A stretch of 64,000 nt of DNA from Bacteroidota bacterium (GTDB lineage: Bacteria > Bacteroidota > Ignavibacteria > Tepidaquicellales > Tepidaquicellaceae). Location: the NCBI GenBank assembly GCA_018266875.1, contig JAFDZR010000010.1, positions 9,172 to 73,171 of the forward strand. Direction: 5' to 3'. This document shows, one piece after another, positions 1 through 7,640 of this stretch. A program made the translations under genes and the position numbers. Numbering within the stretch: the stretch's first letter is position 1; each line of letters begins with the position of its first letter. Under the pieces are notes generated by a model. The model made no database searches. It worked only from the letters and a program-made list of their open reading frames with translations, and was not told where the DNA came from.

Positions 1-159
1 TCGCCCACTGGTGATAAATTGCCGGAAATTCATCACAGGTGGGTTAAAAAAATTGTGTAAATTTAAAACATTAATCAGAGTTCATTATTAAAGTTTTTTT
101 ATATATTTGAAAATGTTTTGGACAGAGTTGTTGAATATCACATTTTCTGATGCGGAAAT

Positions 160-200
160 AAACAAATGTGTCAGAACATAAGTCCTGACACATCTTTTTA
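160..200 (-). terminator. Probable terminator of the dockerin fragment
   Basis: A perfect 9-bp inverted repeat (166-174 with 185-193) encloses a 10-nt loop. On the minus strand it is followed by a T-rich run, so it fits a rho-independent terminator about 60 bp past the stop of the minus-strand dockerin-type ORF. A T-run on the plus side means it could also work in the other direction. Confidence 0.55.
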
Positions 201-250
201 ACAAATTTCACGGAATAATTCCTGATAAATATTCTTAAATCATTACCTTA

Positions 251-694
251 TCATGGTGTTATTCTGCTGATAAAATTAAGCGCATTATTATCAGCAAACA
301 CAGCGTCCGCCACATCCACAATACCGTCGCCGTTTACATCGGTAGCAGCGTATCCTGAAACAAAATTAGTCGCATCATTATCTATCAGACTGCCGTCGCC
401 AAGATCTATAGTCCCGTCCTGATTCACATCGCCGCTGTATAAAGCATATGTAACGGGAGAATTGTCAACGCGAATCTGATTGTCACCGTATGCCTTGTTT
501 GCTGCAGAATAGAAATCGTAATACATATCGCCGTTATTAAAAGTAACTGTGTTTTTGCTCCAGACCTCGATTGAGATTCTGTGATTTAACTGAATGTAAT
601 AAGGATAGTACCATTCGCTCTGCAGATTAGACTTATAGAAGTAAAACAGACTACATAAAGATTTTCGGTAGTCGGATTTGGGACGAGACTCCAT
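251..694 (-). pseudogene. C-terminal fragment of a secreted dockerin-type protein
   Basis: The last ~60 residues form two EF-hand-like dockerin repeats (DVNQDGTID and DVNGDGIVD). Before them lies a segment (HRISIEVWS) that closely parallels the end of the intact S1/P1-type nuclease at 18413-19747 (HRNSIETWS). No signal peptide is present and the first ~35 residues look unlike any domain, so this is probably the 3' end of a larger secreted protein whose 5' part was lost or frameshifted. It lies about 600 bp outside the tRNA-Lys integration site. Dockerin-type I repeats bind Ca2+ and usually sit at the C-terminus of exported proteins. The parent protein cannot be named from this fragment. Confidence 0.6.
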
Positions 695-992
695 TTTTCA
701 CCAAAATCAGTTTGAAAATACTTCATCTTCAGCTAATGTTCGAATCTGCTTACTGCGATACACATTTTATTCGCTGGAAAATTTCAGACACTTCATAAAA
801 AACATCAGTTCCATTCCTGAAAACAGGAAAACCAGGTTCAGGAATTTTCAGAAGTATCTCCTCAGGATCTCACAGTTAAAGACCGGTAACGGTAAAGTAA
901 ATGCCGACATTATCCGCCTGGATCTTTCAAAAGAGTATAAAATTATTAACAGGAAGTGGCTGACGGAGAAAATTGATGAGGCTTCTAAATGA
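678..992 (+). CDS. Unrecognised ORF, possibly a gene fragment
   Basis: This 104-residue frame opens with TTG directly after an in-frame stop and has no convincing ribosome binding site. The C-terminal half is basic and hydrophilic and looks more protein-like than the N-terminal half, which suggests the 3' remnant of a longer gene rather than a complete one. It is divergent from the dockerin fragment and overlaps its start by 17 bp. I recognise no domain. It could also be chance coding capacity next to the tRNA-Lys gene. Confidence 0.25.
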   Translation: MGRDSIFHQNQFENTSSSANVRICLLRYTFYSLENFRHFIKNISSIPENRKTRFRNFQKYLLRISQLKTGNGKVNADIIRLDLSKEYKIINRKWLTEKIDEASK

Positions 993-1261
993 TAATGTGC
1001 AATGTGCAATTCTCTGAATTTTCACAACGATTTCAGGCGCCATAAATTTAAACAAAACTTACTTTTAATCTGAAAGTGCATGGGTTGTTTTTAAAAAACA
1101 ATTTTTCCAAATCATTTTAAAGTTTTTGAATCCCACAGGTTTTTTCAGAAGAAATTCGGTTAAATAATATTCAAAAAATCCAAAATCCGGAGAAAGTTCG
1201 GGACACGGAGAATTCATCCGGAGAGTTCTCTGAATACTCAGCTAATAGAATTGATATATCA

Positions 1262-1286
1262 GCGGATAAAAACTAATTTTATCCGC
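1262..1286 (+). repeat. 10-bp perfect inverted repeat abutting tRNA-Lys
   Basis: Positions 1262-1271 and 1277-1286 are perfect inverted copies around a 5-nt spacer. The right arm includes the first two bases of the tRNA-Lys gene. It could be a regulator site or a fortuitous hairpin; it lies outside the mobile element. Confidence 0.5.
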
Positions 1287-1357
1287 GTCCTTAGCTCAGC
1301 TGGCAGAGCAAATGACTCTTAATCATTAGGTCACCGGTTCGAGCCCGGTAGGACGCA
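1285..1357 (+). tRNA. tRNA-Lys(CUU)
   Basis: A complete 73-nt cloverleaf can be drawn. The 7-bp acceptor stem pairs GCGTCCT with AGGACGC, the anticodon stem AATGA/TCATT encloses the loop CTCTTAA with anticodon CTT, and a canonical T arm carries GGTTCGAGCCC. CCA is not encoded. The 3' part, from the 3' end of the D arm through the discriminator base, is duplicated exactly at 16472. This gene is therefore the attachment site of the adjacent element, and the element restored the 3' half of the gene. Confidence 0.97.
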
Positions 1358-1360
1358 CTT
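1309..1360 (+). repeat. attL (52-bp direct repeat, tRNA-Lys 3' portion)
   Basis: Identical over 52 bp to 16472-16523. The identity starts near the 3' end of the D arm, covers the anticodon arm, T arm and acceptor 3' strand, and extends 3 nt past the tRNA. The flanking bases differ on both sides, which defines the repeat limits. Confidence 0.95.
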
Positions 1361-1433
1361 AAAAAGCTGTAAAACTGATTAATTTTACGGCTTTTGTTAT
1401 TATTACAGACCCTTGATTTGATGCTAATTATCG

Positions 1434-1471
1434 ACTCATTAGTTAGTTGACTAATGACTTTACTAATGACT
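1434..1471. other. Candidate integrase arm-type sites, left end
   Basis: ACTAATGACT occurs at 1450-1459 and 1462-1471, exactly 12 bp apart. The inverted form ACTCATTAGT is at 1434-1443. The same decamer family recurs with the same 12-bp spacing inside the right end. This is expected for the distal binding sites of a lambda-type tyrosine integrase. Confidence 0.6.
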
Positions 1472-1786
1472 AAATTGGAGAGATTTTTTAAAAACAAAGA
1501 ACCCGATAAGGAAAATTTGAGGTCTGTGAAAACCTTTAAAACCTTAACGGGTCTTTGAAATATTATTAAACTTTTTTTATTCACAGTTTCAGATTTATTT
1601 ACTTCCAAAGTAATAAATCAATTCAAAGTATTCAATTCTGATTTAGTGTGAATATATCACTTTAAATTATTCCAATCCTTTAATTAAAAATATTTATCGC
1701 TGCAATGTTTACCCTATTTTATTATAGTATTTTACTATATTGCATTCATAGAAAAACTTATCAACTATGAAAAGATTTTGAGATAG

Positions 1787-1903
1787 ATTCGAGTAGCTGA
1801 ACACGCTCTATGTGTTACTCCTTATGAAAGTGTTAAAGAAGCAGCTACAAAAGAATTAGAGAAATCATATAAGGATTTAGAGGAAATTAGAAACCCAAAA
1901 TAA
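1787..1903 (+). pseudogene. Short 3' gene remnant inside attL
   Basis: This frame encodes about 38 residues with a charged helical C-terminus (YKDLEEIRNPK) and ends 2 bp before the stop of the convergent gene at 1906. It is preceded by an in-frame TAG and has no in-frame start codon. It looks like the last part of a decayed plus-strand gene; the family is not recognisable. The rest of 1361-1905 holds the arm sites and AT-rich sequence without other genes. Confidence 0.35.
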
Positions 1904-1905
1904 TA

Positions 1906-2187
1906 TTACATCATTCTAATCATTTCCTCTGATGTTTCAATTTGTATTTTCTGCATTTCCCTAGATTCAAAACTCAATAACCCATTCATAAAAAATTGAA
2001 TTATTTGTTTATTTGTATAATAAGGACTTAACTCTACTACATTCAATACTTTAATCATATCATCAATACTATTAAATGGATTCCCTTTAAATTTATAATT
2101 TGGATTTAATAAGATTCTTTCTTCAATCCCTATGCTATCCAAGAATAGTTTTCTTTCAATACTTCGTATTCGACTTTTGATATTCAA
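1906..2187 (-). CDS. Hypothetical protein (93 aa), last gene of the element's left operon
   Basis: A small hydrophilic, probably helical protein with no recognised motif. Its start lies 2 bp after the stop of the small-terminase-like gene, so the two are almost certainly co-transcribed and translationally coupled. Small proteins in this position may be packaging or regulatory accessories, but nothing in the sequence proves it. It is the last gene before attL, and codon use is as AT-rich as in the rest of the element. Confidence 0.6.
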   Translation of the reverse strand: MNIKSRIRSIERKLFLDSIGIEERILLNPNYKFKGNPFNSIDDMIKVLNVVELSPYYTNKQIIQFFMNGLLSFESREMQKIQIETSEEMIRMM

Positions 2188-2189
2188 AT

Positions 2190-2771
2190 TTAATTCCCTT
2201 CAAATGATGCAGGTAAATTATTTACAATTTCCTCAACCTTTTCAATCCTCTTTTCAATCGAAAGCAATTCTAAACTTTTGATTTGTAGATTAAGAAGATT
2301 ATTTATTCCTGAAGAATATCTTAGTTCAGGATCGTTCTTTAGAATCTTTTTTATAACCATAGAATTTAGTTTTGCAATATCTTCAATTGTTTTTAGTTCA
2401 AAATCCGGAAGATCCTCAACGATCTGATAATTTTTATCATTCCAACCACAATTATTCTTTAGTGCGAAAATAGGTAAAGCTGCATTGTATTTTTTAACCA
2501 AACCCAGCTTAACTAGCTTACTTTCCTGAAGATCATTGCACAATAAATATACATAATTAAAATATTCATTGCTCTTACAGAACTCTGAAATTCTTTGTCT
2601 TGGGATCCTCTTACTGATTGCAAAATCTTTTAACCAAAAATTATTCTTTCCTTCAAACCATTTTAACATTTCATCTGCTAAAATAGAAATTTCATCCTCA
2701 GTATAATGCTTATTCTTTAAATGAGAGAATTTAGGAATGTATTTTTTAGCTTTTTTCTTGATAGTTTTCAT
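2190..2771 (-). CDS. Small-terminase-like (TerS) DNA-packaging protein
   Basis: A 193-aa protein. A basic N-terminus is followed by a helix-turn-helix-like stretch (about residues 45-68: KDFAISKRIPRQRISEF), a helical central region, and the segment ALKNNCGWNDK (about 122-132). That last segment recalls the Lk...GWkDk element common in phage terminase small subunits. The C-terminus is a predicted coiled helix. TerS recognises the packaging start site and hands DNA to the large terminase. No large terminase, portal or capsid gene lies nearby, which is the arrangement seen in satellites that redirect a helper phage's packaging. The family call is motif-based. A non-packaging HTH regulator is the main alternative. 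Confidence 0.6.
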   Translation of the reverse strand: MKTIKKKAKKYIPKFSHLKNKHYTEDEISILADEMLKWFEGKNNFWLKDFAISKRIPRQRISEFCKSNEYFNYVYLLCNDLQESKLVKLGLVKKYNAALPIFALKNNCGWNDKNYQIVEDLPDFELKTIEDIAKLNSMVIKKILKNDPELRYSSGINNLLNLQIKSLELLSIEKRIEKVEEIVNNLPASFEGN

Positions 2772-2918
2772 TTAGCTATGGATTAAGGTTAATTGAGCAT
2801 TAAAACCGTCTTAAAACGATTGTATGGAAGAATTAAGACTATTCTAATTGATGTTAGATTCCTTTTTATTGTGTCCGACTTTAAGAATATGAAACATGTT
2901 AGCTATAGTTGATATTTT

Positions 2919-3605
2919 TTATTGAGCGTCAGAATGGATTTGAACCTTTCCTTCAGTTTGGAAAACTGACGTGCTACCATTAACACCACTGACGCATTTT
3001 AAATCTTTTGGATACGGCTTTGCCAATTTTAAAATCTGTTTTCTCATTTCCTTATTCAGAGGATATAAGTATCTGAATTTTGGCTTTTGTAAAATCTGAT
3101 CACATTCACTTGGTTTTGGACATTTACTCATTTTACCGTAATGATTAACATAACCTCTGGCAGTTACTGATCTTGTATGATATTCCTTGCCTTTATAAAT
3201 CCATATTTTTGATTTATCAGTTAAACCTGAATAAATCCAATTCATCGCCTGATAAATTATTCCTAAATGATTTTGGTTTGAATCAGCAAAGGAAATAATT
3301 AATTTTAATTTAGGATTATCCTTTTTCAAAATTATTAATGCAATCTTTAATAATTTACTTACAGGGGTTTCATGCTTGTTTAATGCTACTCTCGATAATT
3401 CACAAACTTCATATTTCCCTATATTATATTTCCTTCCTAAGTCAGGAGTATTACCTACAGCAAAAACAATTGAGCCGACAAAGATTTCGTTTTCCCAGAC
3501 TCCTAACATGAATCTTTTTGAGCAAGGCAAGCTCTTTGAATAATGCCAATGCTTTACGGAATAAAGAGCAGCTTTGTAACTGCAATAATCAATTTTCAAA
3601 TTCAT
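2919..3605 (-). CDS. mom: Mom-type DNA adenine modification protein (GNAT-like)
   Basis: 228 aa. The pattern follows the phage Mu Mom family: an N-terminal HWHYSKSLP (19-27), ELSRVAL (69-75), and ISFADSNQNHLGIIYQAMNW (about 104-123), corresponding to the family's SyAD..GH.G.iYqA.nW core. Mom proteins are acetyltransferase-fold enzymes that convert adenine in DNA to a bulky N6-modified base and protect phage DNA from restriction. The start overlaps the end of the ParB-like gene by 17 bp. The conserved part ends near residue 203. The final ~25 residues are read straight through a tRNA-Gly gene on the same strand, so this tail is probably not an original part of the enzyme. Confidence 0.75.
   Translation of the reverse strand: MNLKIDYCSYKAALYSVKHWHYSKSLPCSKRFMLGVWENEIFVGSIVFAVGNTPDLGRKYNIGKYEVCELSRVALNKHETPVSKLLKIALIILKKDNPKLKLIISFADSNQNHLGIIYQAMNWIYSGLTDKSKIWIYKGKEYHTRSVTARGYVNHYGKMSKCPKPSECDQILQKPKFRYLYPLNKEMRKQILKLAKPYPKDLKCVSGVNGSTSVFQTEGKVQIHSDAQ
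2925..2995 (-). tRNA. tRNA-Gly(UCC), embedded in the 3' end of the mom-like gene
   Basis: On the minus strand the 71-nt sequence folds as a cloverleaf. The 7-bp acceptor stem is GCGTCAG/CTGACGC, the D stem GTGT/GCAC encloses a GG-containing loop, and the anticodon stem TCAGT/ACTGA encloses TTTCCAA (anticodon TCC). The T loop is TTCAAAT, on a T stem with one A-A mismatch. The CCA end is not fully encoded. The gene lies entirely within the reading frame of the mom-like gene, same strand. tRNA genes are common on phages but rarely nested in a coding sequence. Confidence 0.85.
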
Positions 3606-4128
3606 AATTGCAATTCGGACATTTTATTTTTTTCTTTTCATCTAACCTGCCTTGCTCATCTATTGACGCGGGATCAAAATTTGCATCTTCAAAATAATCT
3701 AAATCTATTTCGGGCAGATCAATTTCAAGTTTTAGTTCATTTATATCTAAATCATTCAGATCCAAATATTCATCCAAGCTTTGCTCATTGATCTTTGCAT
3801 AAATACTCGAATAGATCAGAACCAATTTACTTGCCTCTTTCTTATCCTTACAATCGATAAAATCAGCACTAAATTGTTCCGGGATTGAATACCCTTCTTT
3901 AATCAGTTCTTTAAAAACTTTAATTCTATGGAAGCCGTCCAAACAAAATAAATCTTTCCCATTTTGCCAAACTTTAAACGACTCAACAAAATCATTATTT
4001 ATTATAGATTGCCTTAACCTTGAATATGATTCTTTGGTAAGCTCTTTAAATTTATCCTGTTGAATAAATTTAAGTTCTTTCCAGCTTACCAATTCTGATT
4101 TTAATATTTTATTTTTAATCGAATTCAA
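3589..4128 (-). CDS. ParB/sulfiredoxin-fold protein with C-terminal CxxC knuckle
   Basis: 179 aa. Residues ~10-110 resemble the ParB/Srx N-terminal domain, with the diagnostic stretch LDGFHRIKVF (63-72) matching the G-x-H-R nucleotide-binding motif of this fold. An acidic middle follows, and the protein ends in a single zinc-knuckle-like CPNCNYEF (171-178). In phages and mobile elements such stand-alone ParB-like domains are often next to DNA-modification enzymes. Here the gene overlaps the mom-like gene by 17 bp. A role in preparing, guiding or partnering Mom modification is inferred from this coupling only. Partitioning is unlikely, as no ParA is present. Confidence 0.65.
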   Translation of the reverse strand: MNSIKNKILKSELVSWKELKFIQQDKFKELTKESYSRLRQSIINNDFVESFKVWQNGKDLFCLDGFHRIKVFKELIKEGYSIPEQFSADFIDCKDKKEASKLVLIYSSIYAKINEQSLDEYLDLNDLDINELKLEIDLPEIDLDYFEDANFDPASIDEQGRLDEKKKIKCPNCNYEFEN

Positions 4129-4151
4129 TTTTTATTTTTTAAAGTAACTTT

Positions 4152-4337
4152 TTAACATTTCTTAGAAGAATCATCATTATCGTTATATAACTCATAAAAT
4201 TTAACGCTATCAATTCCATTCAAATCAACTCGATATTTATTAAGTTTTATGCAGTCCCCATTGTACAGTAAACATACAGTTCTTTTATAAATATAAACCA
4301 TTAACCCATATTGATTAAGAAATGCTTTTCTAATCAT
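4152..4337 (-). CDS. Hypothetical small protein (61 aa)
   Basis: Its start codon overlaps the stop of the polymerase-like gene (ATGA arrangement, 4334-4337) and the ParB-like gene follows 23 bp downstream, so it belongs to the same operon. It is rich in aromatic and Asp/Asn residues, with no membrane segment or known motif. Length and coupling suggest a real gene rather than noise. Confidence 0.5.
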   Translation of the reverse strand: MIRKAFLNQYGLMVYIYKRTVCLLYNGDCIKLNKYRVDLNGIDSVKFYELYNDNDDSSKKC

Positions 4338-5623
4338 TCTATTTTTAATTTAGGTTGTAAGTTGAATTTTTTTTTAAACTCATTTAAAATTACATGGGAA
4401 ATATATTCTGTATTGTTTTCGATTGTCAAAATGGAATCATGAATTGTTGTTAAAAACATATGGGGTCTTTCCTGAGCAATCCGACCACAAACATCGTTAA
4501 TCATTATTTTTGATTCTTCTTTTTGTAAATTAATTGGAAGCTCTGTATAATCATCCTTTTTGTAATATTCAATTATTGTTGAAACTGTAGGGAAGAACCA
4601 CTTAAAAATTTTCATTTCATCCCTAACATAATTATTATTATTCTTACAAAAAAATATTCTTCCGAAAACCTGTTTCTTAAAAACCCCTCTAAAATCTTTA
4701 TCTTGCCTTAAATGTTCATCAACATCTAATATTTCCATAAGATATTCATAAAAACTTCCTTCGCTTGTTAGAATTTCATATAACATTACATCATTAAAGG
4801 TTTGTCCATCATATGAATAAATTCCTTCTCCTAAATATCTTAACCTATTCTTACAAAACTTATTCCTCAAAATTTTACTAAATTCAACATTTGTTTTCAA
4901 TTGAGGCGACTTCGTTTCAAAAAATTTCCTAATTAAAATGTTAAAAAGGAATGGTTGACTATTGCAAATATCAATATTTACTAATGATCTCCCGTCATAT
5001 CTTAAGTATTTTCTTATTTTTCTAAACAATGTTGTAATATCTGTATGGACTCTTTGAGATACATCATCAACAGTCCAATGAAAATTTTTATCTTGTATAA
5101 ATTTTATGGACATTAAGTATGAATTGAGTTTTTTAATGTCATTGGAAAAATATTTCTTAACATATCTAATTGCATTCTTACCGTCTATTTCTATTTTGTA
5201 CAGGTTGTCATATAGCATTTTATATTCAGCACCAGGCGGATTATTAGTTAGTTTAGTTTTTTTATGCTTAGCAATTCTTAGTAAGATACTTTCATCCTTT
5301 AATTCAACTGCTTTATTCTTCGATTCTGAAAATGGTTCTAAAAGTTTATAACCTTTCGATTTTTCACCTACTATATAGTGATTATCAGTTTCAATAATTT
5401 TAAATTGAATCAGATTATCTATTACAGTTTTATAATACCATCTGCCAATAATGTATCTTAAGTATTCAGATTTAAGATTAACAAATTGAGATTGTTTGTT
5501 GGCTCTTCCGAAAATTCTTTCTTCATAAATTTTATGAAGTACATAACAATATTTATCCTTATGCAAGAGTTGCTTTGGGAACATCTCTTCAAAATTAAAA
5601 TTTGATGGAATGAATATTCTCAT
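4334..5623 (-). CDS. Divergent polymerase-like protein with family-A (Pol I / T7 RNAP) palm motifs
   Basis: 429 aa. I see four elements in the order and spacing of family-A polymerases. RVHTD (191-195) sits where Pol I has its GRLSS segment. NIDICNSQPFL (216-226) sits at motif A, with Asp218 in the metal-ligand position and S-Q as in DYSQ. R312, K316/K317 and FG (320-321) resemble motif B (R...K...YG). TIHDSIL (393-399) resembles motif C (VHDE in Pol I, HDS in T7-like RNA polymerase). The protein is much shorter than Pol I, with no visible exonuclease domain; residues 1-150 look like a separate HTH or primer-type region. It follows the integrase by 23 bp. Most likely it replicates the element. 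The annotation is motif-based and no close family is known to me. Confidence 0.5.
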   Translation of the reverse strand: MRIFIPSNFNFEEMFPKQLLHKDKYCYVLHKIYEERIFGRANKQSQFVNLKSEYLRYIIGRWYYKTVIDNLIQFKIIETDNHYIVGEKSKGYKLLEPFSESKNKAVELKDESILLRIAKHKKTKLTNNPPGAEYKMLYDNLYKIEIDGKNAIRYVKKYFSNDIKKLNSYLMSIKFIQDKNFHWTVDDVSQRVHTDITTLFRKIRKYLRYDGRSLVNIDICNSQPFLFNILIRKFFETKSPQLKTNVEFSKILRNKFCKNRLRYLGEGIYSYDGQTFNDVMLYEILTSEGSFYEYLMEILDVDEHLRQDKDFRGVFKKQVFGRIFFCKNNNNYVRDEMKIFKWFFPTVSTIIEYYKKDDYTELPINLQKEESKIMINDVCGRIAQERPHMFLTTIHDSILTIENNTEYISHVILNEFKKKFNLQPKLKIE

Positions 5624-5646
5624 TTCTAATTTTCAATTTTCAATTT

Positions 5647-6633
5647 TCAATAATTTAAAGAGTTAACGGCTTTTCTTAGATCATCGCTATTCACATGGGA
5701 ATAATTCATAGTCGTCGTAATTGATTTATGCCCGGCAATTTCCTTGACTACATTTACAGGAACATTATTTTTTAAAAGTTCTGTAATGGAAGTATGCCTT
5801 AATGAATGAAATTTAAAATCCTCGCTCAACTTCAGCTTTCGTAATATCTTTTTAAATTGCTTACTTACAGTATCTGATCGTAATTTTATGGATGAATTAT
5901 TTTTAAGTTTTTTATGGAATAAATAGCTTTCAGGATCAACTAATGTATAGATGTTCGACTTGTTTTCCGAATTTAGAATTTCATTCAATAACACCGCGAT
6001 TGTATCCGTAATTGGAATGGTTTTAAAACAATTAGTCTTTTGCTGGTAAATGTTAATTATCCTCTTGTCAAAATCCAGATCTTTGATCCTCACATTTAAT
6101 ACTTCTGAAATTCTGCTCGCAGTAAGAAGAGTAAATTTAATAATCTGTTTTAATTGAGGATCATCAGCTTTGTCAATAATATTTAAAATATCTTTTGAAT
6201 CAATTGCCAATACTTTTTTTCTCTCTATCTTGAATTGTTTTAAAAATGAAGCATTTGAATGTTTTAAAATTTCAAATTCAACAATTTTATTAAATATAGC
6301 TTTGATGTTTCTTATATCAATGTTACATGAAACCGCATTCACTTCTTTTCTTCGTTTTACTTTAAACTCCTCAAAATCAGCTCTTGTAATATTGTACACA
6401 CTTTTATTTCCAATTAATCGAATAAAATTTTCATAAGTACTCTTGTAACTCAAAAATGTATTTCTTGAATTGTTAATTTGATAATAGGAATAAAGTCTTT
6501 TTCTGATGTCAGAAAGTTTTAATTCTTCTACCTGCGAATGAATAATCATTGGTTCAGATTTCTCATCCAATGGCATGTATGAAATTTCACCTGTCTTTAA
6601 ATTATATGTTAAGACTTTTAAATCAGTATCCAT
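5647..6633 (-). CDS. Tyrosine recombinase / integrase 1
   Basis: 328 aa. A SAM-like core-binding domain (about 38-130) precedes the catalytic domain with the full set R174, H276-x-x-R279, H302 and nucleophile Y311. It starts the left operon (integrase, polymerase-like, small ORF, ParB-like, Mom-like, TerS-like, hypothetical protein). From about residue 38 onward it is clearly homologous to the second integrase at 15301, while the N-termini differ. No tRNA-Lys repeat lies next to it. It may therefore be the integrase of an older element, a resolvase or excision partner, or the operon's own recombinase. Confidence 0.93.
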   Translation of the reverse strand: MDTDLKVLTYNLKTGEISYMPLDEKSEPMIIHSQVEELKLSDIRKRLYSYYQINNSRNTFLSYKSTYENFIRLIGNKSVYNITRADFEEFKVKRRKEVNAVSCNIDIRNIKAIFNKIVEFEILKHSNASFLKQFKIERKKVLAIDSKDILNIIDKADDPQLKQIIKFTLLTASRISEVLNVRIKDLDFDKRIINIYQQKTNCFKTIPITDTIAVLLNEILNSENKSNIYTLVDPESYLFHKKLKNNSSIKLRSDTVSKQFKKILRKLKLSEDFKFHSLRHTSITELLKNNVPVNVVKEIAGHKSITTTMNYSHVNSDDLRKAVNSLNY

Positions 6634-6648
6634 CTAAAATAAGAATAA

Positions 6649-6706
6649 GCAACAAAGAGTAAAGATTACAGCAGCAGGGCAGCGGCTTAAATAGTCTCTT
6701 TGTTGC
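6649..6706. repeat. 11-bp inverted repeat upstream of integrase 1
   Basis: GCAACAAAGAG (6649-6659) is perfectly repeated in inverted form at 6696-6706 with 36 bp between. It lies 16 bp upstream of the integrase 1 start codon, in the 200-bp gap that must hold its promoter. This placement fits an operator or recombinase-binding site. Confidence 0.5.
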
Positions 6707-6836
6707 TATCCGAAAAATTATTATTAATATTTACTTTGTATGACAATATCCTGCCCACTATAATTTATGTTACAAAAATATAATTAATGGGAACTAAAGG
6801 GTATGGAAGGTATTCACATTTAAAATGTGAAACATA

Positions 6837-7604
6837 TCACTTTTTAGATTGGTGATTTTTCTTTTTTGGGGTTTTTCTTGATGGTTTGAAGGAATCAGTA
6901 AATCTAATAAAATATTCTTCTAAAACACTAATAAATTCGGTATTCTCATATCTACCATTTAGTTTGGTAAAATCAAAAGGCATTAACTTTGGAAAAACTC
7001 TTAGAAATTTACTATCATTTCTATTTTGATAGATTAACATTAAAAAAGAAGATTTTTTAGTTTTTATCTCATCTAATAATGAAAAAGCAAATTCAATTGC
7101 TTCTTTTGACCTAATTTTTTGATTATGGATCATATCAAATTCTTTTTTAAAAGGGGGATAGTAAACTTTAGCTTTATATACAATGTCCATTAATTCATTT
7201 CGCTTATTGAATAGGTAATTACTATAGTTAAGTGATGATATTGTTTCATCATATTGTTTTAAAAGTTGCTTCCTTAAATCTGAAAATTCAATACTAGATT
7301 TGCTCCTTATTTCTAATATTTCCTCTAAACTTTTTAAATGATTTTCTATAATTGAATTATTTTTTCTTAAATAATAATTATCCATGTAAGCAATACAAAA
7401 TTTGAAAAGAGTTATATATTGATTTTTAAACTTCGGATTTAATTTTAAAATTTGATCAATCAATTCTTCAAATCGTTGTTCATCTTCTTTCGTTCTTGTA
7501 ATAGAATTATTAATTTTACCCATTTCATCTGCAATTTTCATAAGTTTTTTTAGTTCTTCATCTTTCTTATTTAGAAATGGCTGTTTTGAAATATTTTTTT
7601 TCAT
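6837..7604 (-). CDS. Hypothetical helical protein linked to the type III RM operon
   Basis: 255 aa, Lys/Glu-rich, with long helical and probably coiled-coil stretches (about residues 10-125) and a basic tail (RKTPKKKNHQSKK) suggesting nucleic-acid binding. It begins 36 bp after the stop of the res gene and reads in the same direction, so it is probably the third gene of the restriction-modification operon. I recognise no domain. It could be an RM accessory, an anti-restriction factor, or simply adjacent cargo. Confidence 0.6.
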   Translation of the reverse strand: MKKNISKQPFLNKKDEELKKLMKIADEMGKINNSITRTKEDEQRFEELIDQILKLNPKFKNQYITLFKFCIAYMDNYYLRKNNSIIENHLKSLEEILEIRSKSSIEFSDLRKQLLKQYDETISSLNYSNYLFNKRNELMDIVYKAKVYYPPFKKEFDMIHNQKIRSKEAIEFAFSLLDEIKTKKSSFLMLIYQNRNDSKFLRVFPKLMPFDFTKLNGRYENTEFISVLEEYFIRFTDSFKPSRKTPKKKNHQSKK

Positions 7605-7640
7605 TAGGCTCCCCTGCTTATTTTTTGATTAACCTTAATT

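Noticed and set aside
1291-1608. Minus-strand ORF of 105 codons across the tRNA-Lys gene
   Set aside because: It runs antisense through the tRNA and attL repeat; its C-terminus is simply translated tRNA sequence.
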